Source: Desulfococcaceae bacterium HSG9
GTDB taxonomy: Bacteria > Desulfobacterota > Desulfobacteria > Desulfobacterales > JAUCGF01
NCBI GenBank assembly: GCA_030378005.1
Contig: JAUCGF010000002.1
Location: 1 to 64,000, forward strand
Direction of reading: 5' to 3'
Length of the DNA: 64,000 nt
Of this stretch, positions 8,955 through 18,466 are shown piece after piece; position 1 is the stretch's first letter; every line of letters begins with the position of its first letter. Made by a program: the position numbers and the translations under genes. The notes below the pieces were generated by a model. It worked only from the letters and a program-made list of their open reading frames with translations, made no database searches and had not been told where the DNA came from.

Positions 8955-10829
8955 CTAAAGCAACTCACGCAGGCCCGAAGAGCGCAGAATCGGGTGGCGG
9001 GCGGCGTCGATCAGGATTTTTTGATCGGCAAACAAGGTGACTTTCTTTTTGGCGCGGGTCAGTCCGGTGTAAATCAATTCGCGGGTTAGAACAGGCGATT
9101 GGCTGTCAGGAAGCAGTAAAAGCAGGTTTTCAAATTCTGACCCTTGGCTTTTATGCACGGTCATGGCATAAACGGTTTCATGTTCGGGCAGCCTTCGAGG
9201 ATTGATCGGACGCATCCGGCCATCTTCATCTGGAAAATAGACACGCAATTCACCTGTGTCCGACGCAGGCCATGTCAATCCGATGTCTCCGTTGAAAAGT
9301 TTCAAATTATAATCATTGCGTGTGATCATCACGGGCCGCCCTTTATATTCATTGAGTCCGGCTTTGATGAAACCGTTGCGTTGCAGCAACCTCTCTGTCA
9401 GGAGATTGATTTGTTCAACCCCAAAAGGCCCTTTACGCAGAGCGCACAAAATTCTGAATCGGCTGAACGCTTGAAAAATCACATCAGGAGACAGGTTTTC
9501 AGCCATTGCCTCTAAATAGGGAGTCAAACCGGTTTTCACAGTCCGCTTAAAATCATCGTGCAACCCCCGGGAATCATAAACCGAAGCGGCAGGGAATTGC
9601 TTGACATCGGGATATCGCCCCTGTCGGACGCGATGGATAACGCGTTGCAAGGCTTGCTCGCCGCCCGGACTTTCGATTTTATTGGTCGCCCGGCTCAACA
9701 TTTTAATTCCTGAATCACCTTTAAAGCGGTATCCCTTTTTCAGTTCAACGATACAGTCATCCAGGTTTGAGGCATATTTGGCCGCTTCCGGTTGATGACC
9801 GGTGGCAGCACAACAGTTTTTACTGAAAACATCGGAAAACGCATCCGCCGCATTTTGATGGACGCCGCAGATATCACCCAGCACGGCACCCGGTTCGACC
9901 GATGCGAGCTGGTCCTTATCGCCCAGTAGCAACAGGCGTGCATTCGGCGGCAAAGCCGAGATAAGTTTGGCCATGAGCGGCAAATCTACCATAGAGGCTT
10001 CATCAACTGCCAAAACATCTATGGATAGAGGATGATCTGCATTATGCCTGAAGTAAGGGGAGTCAGGAATCGTTCCCAGCAATCGGTGAATGGTCGAGGC
10101 GTCATCCGGCATGGCGTCCTTGACGCTCTCAGGTGCCTTGGATTCCAGTTTGGCCTGCCGAACCGCTTCTTTCAAACGTGCGGCGGCCTTTCCGGTAGGT
10201 GCTGCCAAGGCGATTCGAAGCGTCTGTGGAAGGTGAATTTCAATCAGCAATGCCAGGATATTGGCGACGGTGAATGTTTTGCCAGTGCCCGGCCCGCCGG
10301 TGATCACACAAAAATTTTTAAACAGAGCTGCGAAAGCGGCTGTTTTCTGCCAGTTGATTTCATCATCAGTTTTCATAAACAGTTGATTCATGCGCTGCGG
10401 TAAAAAAATGTGCTCAGATAAATCATGTTGCATTTCAGCGCGTTGCCGGATCGAATCGGCCAGTTCTTGTTGGTAGCGCCAATAGCGATACAGATAAAGC
10501 CGAGCATTGGACTGATCCAAAACCAGCGGTTTTTTATCGCCCGGATTTCCCACCATACCGGTTTTAAACAATGCCTCACACCATGCGCCGGTTTGATAGC
10601 ATTGGATTGCGGGGGATGAGGCGGTATCCGGCCATTTTTGCCCGGCCAGCAGGTTAAGGTCAAGACAGATATGGCCTTCACGCATGCGTGTGCTGACCAA
10701 AACGGAAGCCAGTTCAAGTTCAGGATTGGGATTCGGTGCTGTCAGCATCATAAATCCGGTGAAATGTTTGTCCAAATCGGTGACAACTCCTTGACTGTGC
10801 AGTTCGGATATCATATCGGCAGGTTTCAT
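8955..10829 (-). CDS. recD: Exodeoxyribonuclease V alpha subunit RecD
   Basis: This 624-residue protein is a superfamily 1 helicase, the fast 5'-3' motor of RecBCD that processes double-strand breaks and degrades foreign linear DNA. The N-terminal domain resembles that of RecD. Motif I is CVITGGPGTGKTFT near residue 180, Walker B is VLAVDEASMVDLPL, and the C-terminal helicase domain contains YAMTVHKSQGSEF and a final TGLTRAKKKVTLF motif. Length agrees with RecD rather than the longer RecD2. recB and recC are not beside it. The gene starts 10 bases after the VIT/vWA gene, so the two are probably co-transcribed. Confidence 0.92.
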   Translation of the reverse strand: MKPADMISELHSQGVVTDLDKHFTGFMMLTAPNPNPELELASVLVSTRMREGHICLDLNLLAGQKWPDTASSPAIQCYQTGAWCEALFKTGMVGNPGDKKPLVLDQSNARLYLYRYWRYQQELADSIRQRAEMQHDLSEHIFLPQRMNQLFMKTDDEINWQKTAAFAALFKNFCVITGGPGTGKTFTVANILALLIEIHLPQTLRIALAAPTGKAAARLKEAVRQAKLESKAPESVKDAMPDDASTIHRLLGTIPDSPYFRHNADHPLSIDVLAVDEASMVDLPLMAKLISALPPNARLLLLGDKDQLASVEPGAVLGDICGVHQNAADAFSDVFSKNCCAATGHQPEAAKYASNLDDCIVELKKGYRFKGDSGIKMLSRATNKIESPGGEQALQRVIHRVRQGRYPDVKQFPAASVYDSRGLHDDFKRTVKTGLTPYLEAMAENLSPDVIFQAFSRFRILCALRKGPFGVEQINLLTERLLQRNGFIKAGLNEYKGRPVMITRNDYNLKLFNGDIGLTWPASDTGELRVYFPDEDGRMRPINPRRLPEHETVYAMTVHKSQGSEFENLLLLLPDSQSPVLTRELIYTGLTRAKKKVTLFADQKILIDAARHPILRSSGLRELL

Positions 10830-10838
10830 ATCAGATAA

Positions 10839-13274
10839 TTAGGAGTTCTTTGGTATATGGAATTTTTTCCTTTTTTTATAAGATATTCCGAGCAGCATAA
10901 TGATACCTATTGCCATAAGCCACAGGGTTGCAGGCTCAGGAATTGATGAAATTTGCGGAACATCGGACGGATTACCAGGTTCCAGTCCCGCCTCTTTATA
11001 TTGCCGCTCAGTTTCAAGCACGACTGCCCCGCTTATCGGTGTTACCAACTGATAATTAACAGCAAGCTGAATGGCCTGATCAATTTTTGATTTAGAGGGA
11101 TACAGCCTCAAAATTTCGTTGTATGCCCAGAGCCTTGCAAGATGCGATGAGGTCTCCTTGGTCTGCTCCGAATAAGAGATTGCAGCGGTTCTCTCTCTTG
11201 AAATTGTGAAGTCTTTCCGCTTTCCGTTCCAGGCGGCAAACAAATTTTTTACATCAGATGCGTTACTGCCGGTAAACGGGAGAAGTTCAACGGCTCCCGG
11301 CGCACGGAGTTTTTCAATAATGCGGTTCGGGCCGTTTGTAACCTGTATATCGAAAAGGCGGACACGGCCAGGACGCCTATCCCATTTTTGCTGCAAAATT
11401 TCCGTGCTTTGCAGTAAAATCGGCTGATTCCCGTGAATCCATACAATCGCGCTACCGGATTTTTCAGCGGCGATTTCCCATGCCAGTGCCAGAGCCGATA
11501 CGTTATTCTGCCCGCCCTCATAATCGGATTCTCTGATAATATTCATGGCTGTCTGATATATTTCTTTGCTGCCCTTTTGTACAGGTATTACCAGTTTTTG
11601 GGTTGTATCCGATGCCAGAACAAGTCCGAATTCGACCTGTTCGGGCAGATAAGCAAAAGCTTCTGCAATGGCCGGAATCGATTTTTTCATGCCGCGGGAA
11701 CCGTCAATCACAGCCACGATTCGTGAGGGGATTGGAACCTCTGTTTCTTCAATTACCTGCCGGATAATCTGTCCGTTTTTGCTGAATGAATCCGAAGTCC
11801 ATGCCATAACAGCATCATCTGACCGGGCTGCCTGAATCGCAATTCTTGTTACTGCGAAATCCGAATCATCCATCGTTCCCCGCACGGCATAAAGTCCCTC
11901 CTCAATTTGCTCCGCTTTAAAGGTGTTGATTGTTGTGGAAAGCGGTTTTTTGGACTCTGCCCATATTGAATGCCGAATCCCTTTCGGGATGCTGAAATTG
12001 TACTCACTCAAGCATGGAAGGAGAAGAATGCCTTGTTCCCTGCTTTTAAGATGCAGCGGCGATGTAATTCCGATCCGTATCTTCATTTCACCGCCGGGCG
12101 GGACAGGGAAACACTGCACCAACACACGGTCCGTGCCTTTTGTTGTGACAAGTACAGGGTCTCTTCTCCGTCTGACAACCCGTGTGTAAGCTTGACGAAC
12201 CTTTCCTCGTGTGGAAAAAGCGGCCTCCCGTTCCTCTCCGTCAATCCAGAGTGTCAGACGGGAAACCACTCCCCCGGGAGGAAGTAATATCTGCGCCCTG
12301 GCTTCCTGTTGACGCCTTGAACTGTTTCTGAACACAAGAATCCACTCCAGATAGCTCAATGCGGCATCCGAATGTATCACGGCATCCATTCTGGAATCCT
12401 TCAAAGAAAGCCCTTCCACTTTTCCGGAAACCGCTTCACCCCCAATCCCCTCATCAAAACGGGGCCTGCGAAAATATAGACGGTCGCCAGAGGGAGAGGG
12501 AGAAGGAGAAGGAAAGGTATTGAAAGGGGTTCCGGTAGTACGATAGTAAAGTTTACGGGCTTCCTTAAAATCAACATTAGTTATCCTCGCAAAAAAAGGG
12601 TTCCTCCCAAATACGTAGCACATTTCAAGCATGGTATCTTCATCGCCAAGCCAGCGAAGGAACCGGATGCCGCTCATTTCGTATTTGGGATCGTCCGACA
12701 CAGCCATATTCATACCCAAGTGGGTCAAAATTGGCGATATATGAAGAATAAGAAGCATGCCCAAACCGATCACCGTGCCTTGCCATAACCCTGAATTTTT
12801 CCGTTTTTTTGCAACCTGAGAGATATTGTTCAAATGGCGGCGGCAACTGATCGCCGAAATAAAAGAACATATCGGAGCCAGCCCGCATAGGCCGATTCCC
12901 ACGAAGAGAATGCCTATTAAAGAGACAGGCAAAAGGGGAAGAAACAAAACAGTATATGCCAAAGACACGCCAAGGGCGATTCCATTGGCAAGTCCGAGCT
13001 TTGAAAGATATGTTGTATTGTCCCGCAGGATCGCGAGCCAGCAAATAAAATTCCCCGCAGGTATAAGGCTGAAAATAAGGATATGCCAGAACGTAGGCAG
13101 CGGGTTGAAAAAAGTTTCCGCACAGATATGGGTGAACAATTCAAAAATTGCCGCGCCTGTTGGCAAAATGGTACCGAACAATAAAATGGAAATTAGTCCT
13201 TTAGGATGCTTGGCTTCCGATTCTTTGGGCAATTCACTGGATTTGTCTTTTGCGGACTGGGTTTCTTCAGCCAT
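10839..13274 (-). CDS. VIT and vWA membrane protein with PEP-CTERM-like tail
   Basis: The 811-residue protein starts with a basic cytoplasmic leader and about five membrane helices within the first ~190 residues. A VIT domain follows (about 290-410, RNSSRRQQEARAQILLPPGG), then a vWA-like region beginning IVAVIDGSRGMKKS, where the MIDAS motif DxSxS is degenerate (DGSRG). The C-terminus is PEPATLW, a hydrophobic helix and a Lys/Arg cluster: the PEP-CTERM signal recognised by exosortases. It resembles the PEP-CTERM family integral membrane proteins. No exosortase is in the window. A role in cell-surface sorting or adhesion is an inference. It directly precedes recD. Confidence 0.8.
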   Translation of the reverse strand: MAEETQSAKDKSSELPKESEAKHPKGLISILLFGTILPTGAAIFELFTHICAETFFNPLPTFWHILIFSLIPAGNFICWLAILRDNTTYLSKLGLANGIALGVSLAYTVLFLPLLPVSLIGILFVGIGLCGLAPICSFISAISCRRHLNNISQVAKKRKNSGLWQGTVIGLGMLLILHISPILTHLGMNMAVSDDPKYEMSGIRFLRWLGDEDTMLEMCYVFGRNPFFARITNVDFKEARKLYYRTTGTPFNTFPSPSPSPSGDRLYFRRPRFDEGIGGEAVSGKVEGLSLKDSRMDAVIHSDAALSYLEWILVFRNSSRRQQEARAQILLPPGGVVSRLTLWIDGEEREAAFSTRGKVRQAYTRVVRRRRDPVLVTTKGTDRVLVQCFPVPPGGEMKIRIGITSPLHLKSREQGILLLPCLSEYNFSIPKGIRHSIWAESKKPLSTTINTFKAEQIEEGLYAVRGTMDDSDFAVTRIAIQAARSDDAVMAWTSDSFSKNGQIIRQVIEETEVPIPSRIVAVIDGSRGMKKSIPAIAEAFAYLPEQVEFGLVLASDTTQKLVIPVQKGSKEIYQTAMNIIRESDYEGGQNNVSALALAWEIAAEKSGSAIVWIHGNQPILLQSTEILQQKWDRRPGRVRLFDIQVTNGPNRIIEKLRAPGAVELLPFTGSNASDVKNLFAAWNGKRKDFTISRERTAAISYSEQTKETSSHLARLWAYNEILRLYPSKSKIDQAIQLAVNYQLVTPISGAVVLETERQYKEAGLEPGNPSDVPQISSIPEPATLWLMAIGIIMLLGISYKKRKKFHIPKNS

Positions 13275-13543
13275 GTTGTTTTCCTTTCGTCAGATTGCAT
13301 CTCTCTAGAATAACAGCAAGGATGGTTTACAAGCAAGGATAGTAACGTTACTCAGAATGTCCTCAACATTTCAGAACGTTGTTTCTTATAAATAATTTTT
13401 GTATTCTTTTCAAGTGCTTTCTGGGTAACAGATAGAGGAATTACATCAAAAAGTACTTAACAATCTCCTTTATGATAATTTATAACAGCCTTTATTTTAA
13501 ACTGCGAGCAATCATTAAATTATTACTGTAAAGGAGTTATATT

Positions 13544-13687
13544 ATGAATGCAATAGCCGAAAACAAAAGCGCCGTTGCGGGAATCCGGCGGCGTTTTGTC
13601 GAAGAGGAATTTGAAGTGGCCCTCGGTTGGAAGAAACAGTCCGCCCATCCCAAAAAATTTGTAAATGAACGGATCGGAAAAGTTTAA
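13544..13687 (+). CDS. Small hypothetical protein, 47 residues
   Basis: An ATG 8 bases after AAGGAG opens a 47-residue frame beginning MNAIAENKSAVAGIRRRF and rich in Lys, Arg and Glu, with no membrane segment. It sits alone on the plus strand between two minus-strand operons. The good ribosome-binding site supports it; no family is recognised. It could be a small regulator, or the start of a decayed mobile-element protein. Confidence 0.45.
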   Translation: MNAIAENKSAVAGIRRRFVEEEFEVALGWKKQSAHPKKFVNERIGKV

Positions 13688-13754
13688 ACTACTTTTAGCC
13701 TGATATGAAAGATGTTTAATCTAATAGATGATTTTCTGAACACCCCCCTGACGA

Positions 13755-15128
13755 TTATAAAATATAGCGACTCAGGTCTTCATCATCTTTGATATCTTTT
13801 AATTTATCACTTACAAAAACGCGGTCAATTACGATTTTTTCCTTTTTCATATCCGGCGCTTCAAAAAGAATATCTTCCAGCAGACATTCCATCAGCGTAT
13901 GCAGCCGCCGGGCGCCGATATTTTCGGTCATGTTGTTGACTTCTTCAGCTATGCGGGCGATTTCCTCTACGGCATCATCTTCAAACACCACATCAACTTT
14001 TTCAGTTCTCAACAACGCTATATATTGAAGCAGCAGGGCGTTTCGGGGTTCGGTCAAAATGCGTACAAATTCTTTCTTAGCCAGCGAATTCAGCTCAACC
14101 CGGATCGGAAAACGGCCTTGCAGTTCAGGAATCAGGTCAGATGGTTTGGCAATATGAAAAGCACCGGAAGCGATAAATAAAATATGATCCGTCTTTACAG
14201 GTCCGTATTTGGTCGTAACAGTTGAACCTTCGACAATAGGCAAAAGGTCGCGTTGAACACCTTCACGGGAAACATCCGGCCCGGTGGAACTGCTCTTGCC
14301 GGTAATTTTGTCAATTTCATCAAGAAAAATGATTCCGGATTGTTCCACTTTCTCAATGGCTGAATCAATGACATTATCCATATCCACCAAATTATGCGCT
14401 TCCTCTTGCGCCAAAATTTTCATGGCTTCATGCACTTTGACCTTGCGTTTTTTCGTATTTTTCGGCATCAGACCACCCAGCATGTCCTTGAAATTAATTC
14501 CCATCTCTTCAATACCCATGTTGGAAAAAATTTCCACGGAAGGCATATTCTGGCCGGATACTTCAATATCCACATAGCGTTGATCCAGTTTGCCTTTACG
14601 TAACATTGCGCGTAGTTTTTCGCGCGTAGAAGATGATTCTTCGCTTTTGCCGGTGACCAGTTCGAGAGCAATTTCTTTATCATCATCGCCATTTGAGGCT
14701 CGTCGCGGAGCGGGTTTGGGGAGCAAAAGGTCCAACATTCTTTCTTCGGCGATACGTTGGGCTTTTTCCTGAACGTCTTCCTGTTCCCTGGAACGGAGAA
14801 CATTCACGGTCAGTTCAACCAGGTCGCGCACCATGGATTCGACATCCCGCCCCATATAGCCGACCTCAGTGAATTTGGAGGCTTCAACTTTGCTGAAGGG
14901 TGAGTCGGTGAGGTTGGAAAGCCGTCGGGCAATTTCGGTTTTGCCTACACCGGTGGGGCCGATAAGGATAATATTTTTCGGTGCGATTTCATCGCGTAAA
15001 TCTTCAGGCACCTGCTGGCGTCGCCATCGGTTCCTGAGCGCAATGGCTACGGAACGTTTAGCCTTATCCTGTCCGATTATATATTTATCAAGTTCTTGAA
15101 CAATTTCAGATGGTTTCAGATTCATCAT
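13755..15128 (-). CDS. hslU: HslU ATPase subunit of HslUV protease
   Basis: This 457-residue AAA+ unfoldase forms hexamers that feed substrates into HslV. Visible motifs are [16 protein letters not shown] (Lys63), [14 protein letters not shown] (pore loop GYMG followed by RDVE), the Walker B segment [11 protein letters not shown], and the C-terminal sensor 2 helix with [12 protein letters not shown]. The end EDLSRYIL is the family tail that docks into HslV. The gene follows hslV on the same strand, separated by about 150 bases, as in many proteobacteria. The first of two adjacent ATG codons was used. Confidence 0.97.
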   Translation of the reverse strand: MMNLKPSEIVQELDKYIIGQDKAKRSVAIALRNRWRRQQVPEDLRDEIAPKNIILIGPTGVGKTEIARRLSNLTDSPFSKVEASKFTEVGYMGRDVESMVRDLVELTVNVLRSREQEDVQEKAQRIAEERMLDLLLPKPAPRRASNGDDDKEIALELVTGKSEESSSTREKLRAMLRKGKLDQRYVDIEVSGQNMPSVEIFSNMGIEEMGINFKDMLGGLMPKNTKKRKVKVHEAMKILAQEEAHNLVDMDNVIDSAIEKVEQSGIIFLDEIDKITGKSSSTGPDVSREGVQRDLLPIVEGSTVTTKYGPVKTDHILFIASGAFHIAKPSDLIPELQGRFPIRVELNSLAKKEFVRILTEPRNALLLQYIALLRTEKVDVVFEDDAVEEIARIAEEVNNMTENIGARRLHTLMECLLEDILFEAPDMKKEKIVIDRVFVSDKLKDIKDDEDLSRYIL

Positions 15129-15274
15129 AAATGCACACTCATTTTGGAGGTTTCAGTGATTTGCGAGCGCTTGCCAATATTACGCTCTACAAATCTAAAT
15201 ATATGACCGGATTTCAATTTGTACAGTCAGAAGGAATGCAAGCTTTGGCTATTACGATGTCCGGCAGCTTTATT

Positions 15275-15811
15275 TTACAAACTGATCTCTTCAATAGTTA
15301 CAGAGTCATTGGTAAACACACAGAGGCTGCCCGCTATTTTCATGGCCGCGGTGACAATTGAAGTCGCATCCATATCGGTGTGGCGAATCAGGGCAATCGC
15401 GGATGACTGGGCAGCGACACCTCCGGAACCGATGGCAATGATGCCTTCATCCGGTTCAATCACATCGCCATTGCCTGAAATAAGAAACATGCGTTCGTCA
15501 TCTACTGCAATCATCAGTGCCTCCAGGCGTCTCAAATATTTATCGGTGCGCCAATCCCTGGCCAGTTCAACAGCGCTGCGCGTCAGGTTGCCGTTGTAGC
15601 GTTCCAGTTTGCCTTCGAGACGCTCGGAAAGATTCAGCGCATCGGCCGTGGCTCCGGCAAAGCCCACGATAATTTTGTCATTATAAATTTTGCGTACTTT
15701 TTTTGCGCTATGTTTGACGACCGTATTATTCATGGTCACTTGACCATCTCCGGCTACCGCCACTTTATTCTTGCATTTGACAGCCAAAATTGTTGTTCCT
15801 CTGATTTTCAT
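15275..15811 (-). CDS. hslV: HslV peptidase subunit of HslUV protease
   Basis: The 178-residue protein is the proteasome-beta-like peptidase. MKIRG is a short propeptide; the nucleophile is Thr6 of TTILAVKC. GDGQVTMNNTVVKHSAKKVRK and GFAGATADALNLSERLEGKL are characteristic. It is upstream of hslU and forms the ATP-dependent cytosolic protease with it. The length is normal for the family. Confidence 0.97.
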   Translation of the reverse strand: MKIRGTTILAVKCKNKVAVAGDGQVTMNNTVVKHSAKKVRKIYNDKIIVGFAGATADALNLSERLEGKLERYNGNLTRSAVELARDWRTDKYLRRLEALMIAVDDERMFLISGNGDVIEPDEGIIAIGSGGVAAQSSAIALIRHTDMDATSIVTAAMKIAGSLCVFTNDSVTIEEISL

Positions 15812-15851
15812 TGTTTATCAGCTCCTGTTTTGTGTATCGTAATTATCATGC

Positions 15852-16469
15852 TTACAAGCTCAATAGCTTTTGAACCAAAACATCAACATCTGTATAAGGA
15901 TTTAATTCATAAATTTTTCTCCCACGATTCAGATCATTTTGCGAATATTTTTGTATTTTCTTCGCATTGCCAATCGCCTGGTCGGTTTTATCCTTTAATT
16001 TTGAATAATTATCATCATATTTTTCGTAATTTTGCATGTATTCAAATCTGAGATGACGTTCCAAATCAGCAGATTTATGAAATGCTTTTGTCGTATAAGT
16101 AAAATGCAACAAAAACCAAAACTCAAAAGAGATACTTGAAAAAGCTATGTTGATTTTATTGGCATTAGCCTGATCGAATGTCTGAGGGTGTTTTGTGTAT
16201 CCGTCCTTGTCAATAACAATCCAAATGGCATCATACGAATTTTTTTCGGCATTGGCAATTTTTTTCAGAGATTTCGCTTCAGCGACTAACTCTTTCCCGG
16301 TGTTTTTGTTAGAATCATAAATTTCAATCCTTAACGCCGCCAATTTATTGCGATGATATTTATCGTGTTTCAACCCCTTAAAGTAATTTGGCTCGGTTTC
16401 CCTGCCCTCGCAGAGGATTAGAATCCGCTTATTGGGCTTACGTCTATTTGTCAGTCTCTTTTTGGGCAT
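15852..16469 (-). CDS. rloB: RloB-like TOPRIM protein (AbiL-type defence)
   Basis: This 205-residue protein has the RloB pattern: a basic start, ILILCEGRETEPNYF (Glu21), IWIVIDKDGY with the Asp87-x-Asp89 pair, and SISFEFWFLLHF. These are TOPRIM metal-binding features, implying a nuclease or related phosphoryl-transfer effector. Its start lies inside the end of rloA (26-base overlap), so translation is probably coupled. RloA/RloB corresponds to the two-component abortive-infection arrangement of AbiLi/AbiLii, in which an ABC-type ATPase controls a TOPRIM effector. The family assignment is strong; activity in this host is inferred. Confidence 0.85.
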   Translation of the reverse strand: MPKKRLTNRRKPNKRILILCEGRETEPNYFKGLKHDKYHRNKLAALRIEIYDSNKNTGKELVAEAKSLKKIANAEKNSYDAIWIVIDKDGYTKHPQTFDQANANKINIAFSSISFEFWFLLHFTYTTKAFHKSADLERHLRFEYMQNYEKYDDNYSKLKDKTDQAIGNAKKIQKYSQNDLNRGRKIYELNPYTDVDVLVQKLLSL

Positions 16470-17754
16470 TTTTTATCCACTCTTCAAATCTGCCAATCAT
16501 CGGTAATGCTCCAAAGCGGCCGCTCAGATACCATTTATCAAAAGGTGTTTGAGAACTCACCTCGCTATAATCAAATTCACTGATAGAATATAGTGATGTG
16601 ATGCCATATTGATTTTTTTCGCATAACCATATTTGGTCGCGTCTTAACGAATCGGGATTTAATAACGTGGTATCATGGGTGGCAAAAATTAATTGAGCAT
16701 TTTCAGGGTTTGTTTCAGGATTATGAAAAAGATCGATTAGCGCTTGTGTCATCAGCGGATGTAAACTGTTATTCAGTTCATCAGCGATTAAGACCAGTCC
16801 GTTTTTTAATACATAAATAATTTTTCCAGCTAAATCATACAACTTTTGCGTTCCATCAGATTCATCTTCAAGATCAAATCCGATGTTTCCGGCTTCTTTT
16901 CCGTTTTCAAAGACCTTATGAAACATTTGAGGTTTTTTAATCCCTTGAGTCATATAAATTTTTCTTAATAATTTTGTTGTTTTTGGCATTTTTTGATCAA
17001 GAAATTCATTATCATCAATTTTTCTTTTTTTAATTTCCATATATTCAATGCCGGTATCAGCAATTTTTAAAAAATCACTGATAAATTTTTTATTCGATTC
17101 GTCTTGCAAACATAACTCAGTAGTAAAATTTTGTGGGATTTCATGGGGATGAACTAATAATTGCAATGTATTTCTGAAATACAAATAGATTTCTCTTAAC
17201 AGTTTATTGTTGCTATTAGCGGCTTTAGATAGAAAAAGATGATTTTCCAGAAGTTGGTTTTCAATAGTTTTCGCAGGTCCTTGAAAATTTTTTCCAAATT
17301 TAATTCTTTGCCCCTTTTCCCGATGAAATAAAACGGCTTCGTATCCTTTTGGGAAAAAAACCAACGATTCTTTTAAAATTTCATCGTGGTCAAAATGAAT
17401 TTCATAACGATAGCGCACCGAATCATTGCCAAGAAATTCAATCTCAAACATAGTCGGTTCGCCAGAAGAATTTTTATTCAATCTGAACGGGTCGTAATAA
17501 AATAGCTTATCTCCTAACTTCAAATCTGTTGATTTGATAACAAAATCAATAAAGGTCTCAAATGCTTTGATGATGTTACTTTTACCTGCCGCATTCGCCC
17601 CGTAAATAACTGCCGTTTTCAGCAGATTGATAGTTTTTTCCCTTTCAGATTGAAATACATTATCAGGGTGTTCGGATATATTGGTTGCCAGTGCGCTTAA
17701 CGTAATCGACTCTCGAATAGACCTATAATTTTTAATGGTAAAATCAATCAGCAT
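16444..17754 (-). CDS. rloA: RloA-like AAA15 ABC-type ATPase (AbiL-type defence)
   Basis: The 436-residue ATPase starts with the family signature DFTIKNYRSIRESITLSALA, has a P-loop VIYGANAAGKSN (Lys58), and near residue 320 a Walker B of the form GLVLIADELNNSLHP followed by FATHDTTLLNP. It belongs to the AAA15/RloA group of SMC/RecF-type ATPases that control toxic effectors, here the adjacent RloB-like TOPRIM protein. No restriction-modification genes flank it. The pair is inserted between the housekeeping hslVU genes and a cold-shock protein gene, which suggests horizontal acquisition. AT-rich codons support this. Confidence 0.88.
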   Translation of the reverse strand: MLIDFTIKNYRSIRESITLSALATNISEHPDNVFQSEREKTINLLKTAVIYGANAAGKSNIIKAFETFIDFVIKSTDLKLGDKLFYYDPFRLNKNSSGEPTMFEIEFLGNDSVRYRYEIHFDHDEILKESLVFFPKGYEAVLFHREKGQRIKFGKNFQGPAKTIENQLLENHLFLSKAANSNNKLLREIYLYFRNTLQLLVHPHEIPQNFTTELCLQDESNKKFISDFLKIADTGIEYMEIKKRKIDDNEFLDQKMPKTTKLLRKIYMTQGIKKPQMFHKVFENGKEAGNIGFDLEDESDGTQKLYDLAGKIIYVLKNGLVLIADELNNSLHPLMTQALIDLFHNPETNPENAQLIFATHDTTLLNPDSLRRDQIWLCEKNQYGITSLYSISEFDYSEVSSQTPFDKWYLSGRFGALPMIGRFEEWIKNAQKETDK

Positions 17755-17867
17755 TACTTTTACTCTTTTCCTAAAATAATTGGGCTATAATAGTTGTTTG
17801 CTCCTCTGATTGCTGAGGAAATTGTAAGGTTGTTAGCCCAATACATTGGAATTGCTATTAAACCTCA

Positions 17868-18434
17868 TCAGTGACCACACCATTGCCTTTCACACGGAAC
17901 ACCATCATAATCTCCGTCAATCTTAACACCAGGGCAATTGTTTAGGTAAAACATCGCCTCTTCACAGGAAGTCATTTCCGAGCAATATACTTTTCCTTCA
18001 CATTTATATTTAGGCTGATCCTTATATGAATTTGTATTCTTCAACATAATAATATCCTTAACCTCATTAAAAATATTAAAAACAAACTGATGCCCATCGT
18101 TATATAAGAAAAGGGCAACTATGATAATCATTATCAGTCTAAACCCAAATTTATTAAAAGACATACCGGATTTTTTACTCCTGATTGATTTTTTGGTACC
18201 GCTATAAATAGGTTTTACGCCTTCAATTCTTGCATTTATCGCTCTGATTTTTCCTTTGTTATCCATACTCGTCTGATATAAGATAACATCCTCGATAACA
18301 GGGCGACGGCTCATTTTTTTCAATGCCGTTATATGAATAAAAACGTCCTGTTTTCCCTCTTCTGGTTTAATAAATCCAAAGCCCTTATCATCTTTCCATG
18401 TAGATAATTTCCCCTTATGTGTTAAAGATGCCAT
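17868..18434 (-). CDS. Cold-shock domain, membrane helix, Excalibur domain protein
   Basis: This 188-residue protein has an N-terminal cold-shock domain (GKLSTWKDDKGFGFIKPEEG and QDVFIHITALKK) for single-stranded nucleic acid binding. A linker leads to a membrane helix around residue 95-110, and the C-terminus has a Cys-rich Excalibur domain, CSEMTSCEEAMFYLNNCP followed by DGDYDGVPCE, the calcium-binding DxDxDGxxCE loop. With one helix, the nucleic-acid domain would be cytoplasmic and the calcium domain outside. The combination is known in bacteria but its function is unclear. It lies between rloA and ubiB on the same strand. Confidence 0.85.
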   Translation of the reverse strand: MASLTHKGKLSTWKDDKGFGFIKPEEGKQDVFIHITALKKMSRRPVIEDVILYQTSMDNKGKIRAINARIEGVKPIYSGTKKSIRSKKSGMSFNKFGFRLIMIIIVALFLYNDGHQFVFNIFNEVKDIIMLKNTNSYKDQPKYKCEGKVYCSEMTSCEEAMFYLNNCPGVKIDGDYDGVPCERQWCGH

Positions 18435-18466
18435 CAGTTTGCTTGTCCCTTTTTTTCAATCCTCAA

